Below are positions 56,603 through 64,000 of a stretch of 64,000 nucleotides of DNA, in pieces. Numbering within the stretch: position 1 is the first letter of the stretch; every line of letters begins with the position of its first letter. A program made the position numbers and the translations under genes. The DNA comes from Ixodes scapularis (lineage: Eukaryota > Arthropoda > Arachnida > Ixodida > Ixodidae), in the NCBI RefSeq assembly GCF_016920785.2, contig NW_024609884.1, positions 82,005,346 through 82,069,345 on the forward strand, written 5' to 3'. The notes under the pieces are model-generated. The model saw nothing but the letters and a program-made list of their open reading frames with translations, searched no databases and had not been told where the DNA came from.

Positions 56603-56650
56603 CCAGTGGCGTCGGAAATTTGGAATAAGGGGGGGGGGGGGGGGGGGGTA
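56603..56650. repeat. Poly-G tract with GGCGT context
   Basis: About 19 G following CAGTGGCGTCGGAAATTTGG, comparable to the tracts at 4440 and 6143. Confidence 0.8.
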
Positions 56651-56928
56651 TATTGTTTCTCGGACATTCAAACAATTTCATGCAAACAATACAGAGAATG
56701 AAAAAGAGAATCGCGCTAAATTTATCTCTCTCACCCAACTCCCCACTTCCACCACCGTCGCCTCCGCTCTCCCGAATGACTGAATGCAGTAGCGTCTCCT
56801 TCAGCTCATCGTAACGTCAAATAAAGTATAATATCTGAACGCAGATGGATAGACCCAATCTGTGAACGTGGAAACGTTCGCGAATTAATAAATAAATATT
56901 AAACGAATAAATAATAAAAAGCACTCAC

Positions 56929-57060
56929 CACTAACGCCGACTACGAGGATCCAGACGGTCAGTACCAGCACGTACATGTCCTGTCTGGCTGCCGCACTGG
57001 TGAGTGGAGGATAGCTGGAGACAGCGAGTCTCTCACGTGCACCTCGGAACTAGATGAAAA
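56929..57060 (-). CDS. Candidate first exon of a secreted-protein gene
   Basis: On the minus strand the ATG at 56,977 opens MYVLVLTVWILVVGVS, a short hydrophobic stretch typical of the start of a signal peptide, and reaches a consensus donor G|GTGAGT at 56,929/56,928 in phase 1. Upstream, TATATAT at 57,092-57,086 lies about 30 bp before a T-rich initiator-like region (about 57,060), giving a 5' leader of about 80 nt. TATA box, short leader, tiny signal-peptide exon and strong donor together form the arrangement seen in many tick salivary-protein genes. Later exons would lie below 56,928 on the minus strand, but I could not identify one. The mature protein is therefore unknown. It could also be chance, since the ORF itself is only 16 codons. 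Confidence 0.5.
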
Positions 57061-57085
57061 TGAAACCCAGCGGAAACCGCTAGAG

Positions 57086-57092
57086 ATATATA
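57086..57092 (-). promoter_or_regulatory. TATA box of the candidate first exon
   Basis: TATATAT on the minus strand, about 110 bp upstream of the candidate ATG. Confidence 0.45.
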
Positions 57093-57407
57093 CAGGCTGA
57101 AGGGAAGTAGAGTCATCTCGCTCCCATCCAGTTGGTGAGCTGCCCATGGGTTACGAAAAGCTCGACTTCCTCCATTGCAGCGGTCCTTGCTGTTATCTTC
57201 GAGAAGCAGAGACACAATTGCTGCGGCCGCTCGCTGGTTTTCGCTTCCTTGTTATATTTCCCGTCCCGGATGTTCTTCATCGATAAGGAATGCGTTAATG
57301 ACTCCGAGTCGGCTTGAAGTCCGATTGGATTCAGCTCTGATTTGGCGGGTCATTACTCCAAACAAATGCGCTTCGCACGTCTAGTTTCCCCGCAGTGCAC
57401 GCGGTGG

Positions 57408-58188
57408 GCTAATCGCAGACGTGTACGTAACGCGCTACAAGTAATAGATTACTTGTAATCGATTACATTTTAGTGTAATTTTGTAACGCTTCAATTACTT
57501 CCTTTAAGGAGTAACGATCCTTGTAATTGAATTACTTTTTTGCTGTAATCGATTACAAGATTACCCAATTACAAGTTTTCTCAATTTCATTCCTTTCTTT
57601 TTCTTTTCTTTTTTTTTGACTGGGGGGGGGGGGGGGGAGGAGGAAGAGGTTAGATGTGCTGGAGTCACTCAGCTTTGGGTGACGGTCAACTTTTTTTTTT
57701 TTTTTCGAGGCCATTAAGCACCGGACCTCGAGGAGGCTACTTCACTATGCTTCGTTTCCTGGGGATTGTTTTTTTATTGTACACCGGAGACCACGTTTGG
57801 GTATGAAAAATGACCTTAACAGCCTCTCGTGAGTGATGTATTTAAACAAAGCTTTTTTTTTTTTATTTTACAAGAGGGTTCCGGTGTTTTGGCGTCACTC
57901 GCTCAGTTCTAAGCAAAAACGTTGAAGATTTTTTTCTTTACGTAGTTTTTTTTTTTTTTTTTCGGAACATCTTAGCGCGAGACGCCAATGCTACCGTAAT
58001 AAAAAAAAAAAAAAAAAAAAAAAAGTTGAATAAAAAGCAACGTGGGAGGTAATCGATTACTTTAGAGTAATTTTTCGATTACTTTTTAGGCGGTAATTGT
58101 AATTTTAATCGGTTACTTCTTACAGTGAAGTAATTGTAAATGTAATCGGTTCCTTGTTTTCTGTAACGTGTACAAGTCTGGCTAATCG
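57408..58188. mobile_element. Non-autonomous hAT element, 765 bp
   Basis: 57,416-58,180, left end CAGACGTGTACGTAACG, right end (inverted) CAGACTTGTACACGTTAC, with a perfect 8-bp TSD GCTAATCG (57,408-57,415 and 58,181-58,188). The subterminal regions are dense in GTAATCGATTAC words. The interior has G, T and A homopolymers (57,624; 57,690; 58,003). No transposase. Confidence 0.92.
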
Positions 58189-58335
58189 ACGCGATCCGCG
58201 TTCAACGGACAGCCTCAGAATTCGAAGAACAACACCTTTTTCTACTTAATTAAAATAGCGCGAACTTGACATTGACATAAAAAGGCACACGTACGACAGG
58301 ACTGGCGCTGACTTCCAACTAAGTTTATTGCATGT

Positions 58336-58353
58336 GGTGGTGGTGGTGGTGGT
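58336..58353. repeat. (TGG)n microsatellite
   Basis: About six TGG units. Confidence 0.9.
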
Positions 58354-58540
58354 GTTTGATCGTTGGGGTTCAACGTAACCTAGGTTAGCCTAACTCAGGA
58401 AGTTTATTGCATCATCCAACCAAGCAATTTATACCATCGCCTGCAAACATAAAACAACAACAAAAATAGTTATAGATTAAGATGTATGTCTACCACGCTC
58501 CTATCTTCAGATAAAACCATCAAGAAACGATAATTCTACG

Positions 58541-58864
58541 TCAATAAGACACACCGACAGCATGCTGACGCACTTGTCTCCCGCTTTTTTGATAAAAAAA
58601 CGCCTCTATAATTTCCCTTCCTGTCTTGTCCTTTGCTCTCTTTAGGAACTTGGTCAAATTCAAAAGCGGTTTACACCCACATCGTTTAACGAGCTCAGCA
58701 AGATGACCACCCAAATTGCTTCGTACAGACAGATTATGTTCGCGCGCTCTCTCGTTGAAACACCAACCCGCTTGTCCAATGCAAATGTGGCCACAGCTAA
58801 AAGGATTTTCGTAAACAACCCCACTTGTGCAGTTAGTGTACATGATGGCATGTTTTTTGCGCAT
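58541..58864 (-). pseudogene. Penelope GIY-YIG endonuclease domain
   Basis: The frame contains SGVVYENPFSCGHICIGQAG, then CFNERAREHNLSVRSN and later REIIEAFF. This is the GIY-YIG pattern G-x-VY-x-I-x-C...-YIGQTGR-x-x-x-x-R-x-x-EH, with Y replaced by C in the second half-motif (CIGQ) and T replaced by A. The conserved Arg and the late Glu-containing helix remain. In active elements this nuclease nicks the target DNA. The start codon is not the original one; the frame continues from the RT part upstream, which is shifted. Confidence 0.85.
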
Positions 58865-59159
58865 TGATCACTTTTATGTCCAGTAAGCATAGGACATATA
58901 ATGCCAAGCTTGCAGGGAGTCCAAAAAAGGAAATTAATACCATATCTACCGGATATCTTTTTTTTTTTAATTGTGCGGTACCTTGTGCATATAGGGCACA
59001 ACTTGCACTCTTTTTTGTTGATCTGTACTAGACTACATCTTTTATTCTGCGATTTTTTAGGTTTCTGTAATGGGGCTCTAGCAAACGCTTGATAGTAGCA
59101 TGTTAGGGTACCCCGCAGATTTGAACTTCCTAAACTGTTGATCGAAGGCGGGTGACATT

Positions 59160-59645
59160 TTGTGCTCTCAACTTTTAGGGGCGAAGCTCCTTAGGGGCTA
59201 GCCATGTCCGTATGTCCGTCCGCCGTCGGGTGCACGTGCTCCTGCTCGTGAGCTCACGCGCTCACGCGTGCACAAGCACGTGAGCACGTGCTCCCGTGCT
59301 CATGTAGGACAAAAAAACAACAACCGCATATCCACGTGGTGAATGATGTTGATTGGGGCGAAGCCAGAGTGGGCGAAGCTCTGGTGGTGCTTCTCTGCGT
59401 AGGCGGTGAGCCGCAGCATGCCGAGCCTTTCGTTCGTTTTTCTCCATGTCAGAAGGAGAATGTGTGGTATGGAACGTGGTTATATACGCATTCGAGCATT
59501 TGACCGCAGCGTGACATGGATGAAAACGAACGAAAGGCTCGGCATGCTGCGGCTCAGCGTCTACGCAGACAAGCACCACCAGAGCTTCGCCCCAATCAAC
59601 ATAATTCACCACGTGAAAATGCGGTTGTTCTTTTTTTTTTTTTTT
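59160..59645. repeat. Palindromic insertion 1 in the Penelope element
   Basis: Starts with AGGGGCGAAGCTCCTTAGGGGC, then a self-complementary CACGTGCTC/GAGCACGTG block (59,230-59,305). Then follow arms 59,324-59,455 and 59,510-59,637 (CCACGTGGTGAATGATGTTG..., GGCGAAGC, CTCTGGTGGTGCTT, GCAGCATGCCGAGCC and complements) around a 54-nt loop. Confidence 0.85.
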
Positions 59646-59709
59646 TTGTGAGAGCCGCCTGTAAGCAATTTGTAGCTATTCCTTTTTTTATAAGCTTGGA
59701 GTGGGCAGA

Positions 59710-60601
59710 ATACACAGAAAGAATAAAACACATGAAGGACGAACACAGACACACACAGTTCTTTCAATGAGCAACGAACATTTATGAAATGCCCATGACA
59801 CTACGACCGTGAACTTCAAAGAATTGAAACTAAGAGAACAAAAAATTAAACGAAATTTAAAAAAAAAAAAAAACGAAAATGCTCAAATTTAAAATAAAAC
59901 TCAATTGCTCCAAAATTTTAAGATACCAAATTGAAACGATGGGACATTTATGGAAATTAACCCCTGAATAAAGGGGAAAAGGAAGAAGAAAAAGAAAAAA
60001 GAAATTAACCCCTGAATAAAGGTGAAAAAAGGAAGAAGAGAAGAAAGAAAATTAGCCCCTGAAAACGGGAAAAGGTAGGAGAAAAGAAAGGAAAGGACGG
60101 CAAAAGTTAATAATAAGTGTGGGCGAGAAATAATAGAGGCGTTTAAGATCAAATACGCCGCGAACAATGTTTCTGAGCCTTCTCTGGTGTTATCGTCAAA
60201 AGAGCTGGAGTTTCTCGCGCCAGAGTTATCGAAAAGCCCGTTTTGATCAATTATTAACTTTTGCCTTCTTTTCCTTTCTTTTCTTTTTCTTTTTCCCCCT
60301 TTATTCAGGGGTTAATTTCCTTTTCATCTTTTTCTTCATCCTTTTTCCCTTTATTCAGTGGTTAATTTCCATAAATCCTATCGTTTTAATTTGGTATTTT
60401 AAAATTTTGGAGCAATTTAGTTTTATTTTAAATTTGAGCATTTTCGTTTCCTTTAATTTCGTTTAATTTTTCGTTCTCTTTCTTTCAAATCTTTGAAGTT
60501 CACGGTCGTAGTGCTATGGGCATTTCATAAATATTCGTTGCTCATTGAAAGACCTTTGTGTGTCTGTGTTCGTCCTTCATGTGTTTTATTCTTTCTGTGT
60601 A
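59710..60601. repeat. Palindromic insertion 2, arms about 350-400 bp
   Basis: The left arm 59,710-60,116 and right arm 60,250-60,601 are inverted copies, with landmarks ATGAAGGACGAACACAGACA, CAATGAGCAACGAA, CACTACGACCGTGAACTTC and GGAAATTAACCCCTGAATAAA. The left arm has three copies of the AATTA-CCCCTGAA module and the right arm two. The loop is about 133 bp. Confidence 0.9.
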
Positions 60602-60611
60602 TCTGTAGCTT

Positions 60612-61060
60612 TCAAAGCGCTCTGCTACGTGTATTTGGAGTGGGCACTTTGTGTGCATTAAAAATATCGATCATTTTTGAAGCAACATCAACTTGATTTA
60701 TCTCAGTCAAATCTCCTAAAACAACTAAAAAATCGTCAACGTATCGGTAAACCTTAAGCACATGTACATCTTGAAGATACCCAGAAATACGTTTATCCCT
60801 TTCGCCCAGATAAACATCGCACAACACTGGGGCGACAGAAAACCCAATACATATACTTTTTTTGTGTGTGTGTGTGTGTGTAAAACACTGGTCATTAAGG
60901 CTGACAGCTGTCGGCTTAACATAGAATTCCAAGAGGGTTGGAAAGTTCTCACAGTTGATGCTAGCCGAATTTTGGAACTTGGTCCGTCCGGATTCCTTAA
61001 TCTTGTGCCTTACAGCATTGAAGAGTCCATCCATGTGGCACCGAATAATTCAAAACTTCT
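60612..61060 (-). pseudogene. Penelope reverse-transcriptase remnant
   Basis: Recognisable segments are FSVDVEVLNYSVPH in an adjacent frame (motif A, about 61,060), then DGLFNAVRHKIKESG, LEFYVKPTAVSLND, ICIGFSVAPVLCDVYL (motif B region) and YRYVDDFLVVL (motif C, catalytic DD intact). Between motifs a (GT)n expansion at 60,864-60,881 encodes a THTHTH run, where relatives have a short polar loop. The frame is cut at 60,612, where the hairpin insertion begins. Inactive. Confidence 0.85.
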
Positions 61061-61524
61061 ACATCCACTGAGAAGGCTGATCTGGCAGTTATAAATTCGT
61101 CGTTGATGTTCTGTACTATCTCCATTGATTTGTTTACAAAACAAAAGGATCATCACATGCCAACGTGTTCAGTTGACGCTGTAAATATCGACTCACTTGG
61201 ACTTGCTACGAGTTCTTTTCTGATACTATTAGCCGTAGAGGGCACTTTGGTTTGTCAGTGTTTCCGGAAAAGAACACTTCCAAAACACCACTTTCCGCGT
61301 TGTTAACACCCTTTCGTAGGCTATTCAGGTTCAGGTCCGCTAACATCTTGAGTGCTGCTGTCCTCTATTGCTTAGGTCGAAAGTTACTTGTCTTGAAATT
61401 CTTCATTATTTCCGATTTTGCCTTGTCTTGAAACATGCCTTCAGGCATTACCACGAATCCACCTTTCTTGTCCGCTTGTACAATATTTAAACCATTCTAC
61501 CTTGGGGGGGTCTGCGCTTTTAAA

Positions 61525-61789
61525 ATTACGTATTCAATAAAATACACTGCAGTTACGTCCGGCGCGTCGAACGACGGGAGGCGAGTCGTGGTGAGTGAGG
61601 GAAGTATTGCTTGTGCAAGCAGTGTCTATGAGCAGTTCCGAACCTGAGCTAATCTAATAACGTTGTTCCACGGCGATGTGACATCACAAGGGTGCTGGGC
61701 CAGTGTTCCTTGACTTAAAGATAACCCTCTTTCCGTTTACTAAAAAGCAGCTGGTCACATCTTTAAAATGAGGTTTAGTGGAGGACTTG
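61525..61789. other. No recognised feature
   Basis: Interval between the Penelope element and the solo TTAA-element end; nothing supported. Confidence 0.5.
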
Positions 61790-61892
61790 ACTTCATTTGG
61801 ACGTAATATTTCGGCTGGGATCATATTTCGTGCCTTTAAAGCGATACCCGTCATTTATTTTGGTTTCGTTTTCGACCGGAGCTGCTCTTTAA
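61790..61892. repeat. Solo right end of the 19.84-22.18 kb TTAA family
   Basis: Matches 22,090-22,184 module by module (TTTCGGCTGGGATCATATTT, AGCGATACCCGTCATTTATT, GACCGGAGCTGCTCT, TTAA) with about 75% identity. No left end is found. Confidence 0.75.
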
Positions 61893-63130
61893 AGGGGTTC
61901 GCTACGGATACCGATTGTTTTAAATTGAAAACTGAACTGAAAGCAAAGCGGCAGTTCCAAGTGACTACAACACAAACCGACGGCGCACTTCGTGGGCGTT
62001 TCACATCCTGCAGTGTGGGATTCAAGACATACGGCGGTCCATGAGCGTTCCAAGTGTTTTTTCTTTCTTTTTCTCTCTTGTTTTCTTATGGCGAGTCCAA
62101 GAATCTTTGGCGGACAAATGTGGGTATATATCTATACTAATACTCTTAATTTTGTGCGCTACGCACGTCAACCCGTGAGCAGCGATTACTTTACGGCGAA
62201 AAGGGGTTACCATCGATGAAGTCTTCGTTCGGGGTGGACAGCTGAAGGTACATTTTCCTGTTTCGTGTTTGCAGTGCACCGACAGCATCGAGGTTTTGAT
62301 ACTCTATTACAGACTTAAAGACCGACGACCAGTTCCCGCTTTCCCTTTTTCCCCGCTTCCTCCTCTCTCCCTTCTACCCTGTCCACCGTTGCCTGTTTCC
62401 TACTCACCCATGGTGAGGACGATCTTCTGCCTTGCAGAATCTGTCCAGGCTACTGGCGCGAGCGTGCATGGACTTGATCTCGGTGATCATTTGCACGTAT
62501 TCTCGAGTAAACGAACCCATTGATGAAGCCACGCGTTCGCACCAGTAGCTTTGAGAGCAGCGTTAAGAGGTACGGAAACAAAAATTTAGCTCTTATTTCT
62601 CTGTTTAGCCAGAAACTACGTTTTGTCACCACCTTAGAAACATCGGTCTTCTTTTCGTAAATGCACGAAAACTAATTTTAAAACGAATAAAACGATTTCT
62701 CAATAACACCTGGCAGTTGGGAGGCCGATGTAGTTATGACGTTGAATGCCCCCACCCCAGCGCCACTTACGGAAGTACAGCGCAAATATATAAGCACCTC
62801 GGTCTTGAACGGAATCGCCTAGCTTGGCGAAGAAACGCACTGCGCTTCCGCAAAGTCCATTCCACACCATCAAGATCATTGTTCTTAGCAGACAATAGTT
62901 AGGAATTTGATCTGAGGATGCCGGGACCTCTGCCAGGCCAGCCATACCACTCCACTTTCCCCCCTCCCCTCCCCCGGATGCGCGGTGAATAACGCGCTCA
63001 AATATGACACCAGTGCAGGTGTCGCCATCGCTCGATACAAGCGGTTATTTCTACTTACTGGTTCCCTCGAGCTCCTACTTCTCCGGTGTGAAACTAACAC
63101 GGTGAACCGAGCACTCACGGCACATAAAAT
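61893..63130. other. No supported gene
   Basis: Contains a module at about 62,845-62,890 (CTTCCGCAAAGTCCATTCC, CACCATCAAGATC, TCTTAGCAG) that also occurs at about 56,400-56,455, so a dispersed repeat fragment is present. Frames are unassigned. Confidence 0.45.
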
Positions 63131-63259
63131 ACCAGCGTACCATATTGAAAAACAGCGCCTCGTCCTGTGTGTCCTCCCCTCCTTGTCCGTGTGTTATTCG
63201 CGCTGTTTTTCAATAAGGATTCATACAGACTAGCCCAACTTTCCATTCTACCAGCGTAC
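63131..63259 (-). mobile_element. 109-bp Penelope-type terminal fragment with 10-bp TSD
   Basis: A 10-bp repeat ACCAGCGTAC (63,131-63,140 and 63,250-63,259) brackets the insertion. Inside are perfect 16-bp inverted arms TATTGAAAAACAGCGC (63,143-63,158) and complement (63,200-63,215) around a 41-nt loop, then GGAAAGTTGGGCTAGT on the minus strand. It is related to 2012-2101. Confidence 0.7.
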
Positions 63260-64000
63260 ACTCCTCGGATATATACTACTAGGAAAAATTGGCACGTGTT
63301 GACGCCACCAATCGGCAATGCTCGCAACTACAATACCTTTGGCCGTGCAGAGGCCCTTGACGTCACAAGAGCGAGGCGCATTGCGCTTCTCGCTGGCCGA
63401 TTTTGAAGCGACAGGTAGAGTGCTCTCGGCCACGTCATTTCGTTTCCGTACCCCTTTAATGGCACCAGGCACCGTTTAGCGAGACACCTTGAGCAATCGA
63501 ACAATTTCATATCGACGGAGACCTCCACGAAACAGCTCCAAAACAGCAGCACGTTTGTTTTATATTCTGACAAAAAAAACACATAAAAGTTAAGACCGAT
63601 CAGTACAAAACATTTTTTTTCTAGTACTAAAAAGTGCGCCGAATTTAAATACGCAAATCTTTGTTTAAGATTATGTGAATCATTCTTGCAAGGAGGCTAT
63701 AAACTTTGTTCGGGTTTTTCCTGGTCACCCTGCATATCCAACGGTTCCCTACTTCCATCAGGTGTTGACGGGCCTCACAAAACTGCATGTTGGAATCCTG
63801 AACAAGGAGGACCTTTGGTCGACATTCGGCATTGCACACGGTACAGTGCCAAAATCCTTTACAAGTGGTTATCACTGAACTTAAACCATATACACGTATA
63901 TATGGTTATTTTTCGTTTCAATTCATGTACGGTTTTGGGATCGAATTTTTGATTTTGATAAAAAAGTATGTGTTTTGGGAAAATTCCTGATTGAAAGAGA
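63260..64000. other. No recognised feature
   Basis: Short overlapping frames with no domain recognised; CCCCTTTAA at 63,451-63,459 may be one terminus of a TTAA element. Confidence 0.45.

Larger units (their letters stand above)
58200..61520 (-). mobile_element. Decayed Penelope-like element, interrupted by hairpins
   Basis: In minus-strand order: an N-terminal segment with ADKKGGFVVMPEG (about 61,505-61,440), a segment matching the pre-RT VFFSG...LIVSEKNS (about 61,280-61,210), RT motifs (60,612-61,060), a connector (about 59,150-58,900) and a GIY-YIG domain (58,864-58,541), followed by about 300 bp of 3' sequence containing GGAAGTCAGCGCCAGTCCTG. Several frameshifts and stops separate these, and 59,160-60,605 is occupied by unrelated hairpin-forming sequence. 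The order RT then GIY-YIG is the defining domain order of Penelope-like elements. Confidence 0.85.

Overview
This window looks like intergenic DNA from a large, repeat-rich arthropod genome, most likely a tick (Ixodida). The inference rests on the mix of mobile DNA: a Penelope-like element with a GIY-YIG domain, tRNA-derived SINEs, a Ty3/gypsy remnant, a Jockey/CR1-type LINE remnant, many hAT, Tc1/mariner, Harbinger-like and TTAA-type non-autonomous DNA elements, long G or C homopolymers and a 3.6 kb satellite. No rRNA, bacterial operon or CRISPR is present. Species assignment is a judgement from pattern; no database was searched. The only candidate host-gene part I can support is a first exon on the minus strand near 56.93-57.09 kb (TATA box, ATG, 16-codon signal-peptide-like start, consensus 5' splice site). 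All recognisable transposon proteins are broken.

Layout. 0-8 kb: tRNA-like sequences, a probable LINE 3' end, a 90-bp Penelope-type terminal fragment with a 12-bp target duplication, a hAT element in a CACGTGAC target, G/C homopolymers and a foldback-like element with inverted arrays of short repeats. 8.04-11.6 kb: a satellite of about 26 units (138-140 bp units, then 135 bp units arranged largely in trimers). 12-19 kb: an E-box/CRE-like repeat cluster, a Harbinger-like element, microsatellite-bounded C/A-rich DNA, a LINE remnant and two MITEs. 19.84-22.18 kb: a TTAA (Kolobok-like) element with a THAP-domain exon, itself split by a hAT element. 23.5-26 kb: an outlying piece of the satellite ending in a hairpin, a SINE and a palindromic mariner-type MITE. 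26.65-33.8 kb: arms of a very long inverted repeat enclosing a second foldback-like element, followed by a hAT transposase C-terminus and a hAT non-autonomous element.

34.4-55.4 kb is a stack of insertions. A dispersed repeat (called R1 here) is cut at a TTAA, and its two halves lie 15.8 kb apart (35,097 and 50,857). The gap is filled by three TTAA-delimited segments in series, which have in turn been hit by a foldback-like element, palindromes, a gypsy fragment, a SINE carrying three further insertions, and others. A second R1 copy is split by a foldback-like element with a perfect 9-bp target duplication, and two more R1 copies lie in inverse orientation at 53.7-55.4 kb. 55.4-64 kb: a TA-type MITE, the candidate first exon, a hAT element, a decayed Penelope-like element on the minus strand (58.2-61.5 kb) interrupted by large hairpins, and a 109-bp Penelope-type fragment with a 10-bp target duplication.

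The strongest evidence throughout is exact target-site duplications (TSDs) paired with matching terminal inverted repeats (TIRs), which also give the relative order of insertion. Family names for non-coding elements are inferred from TSD length and terminal sequence.
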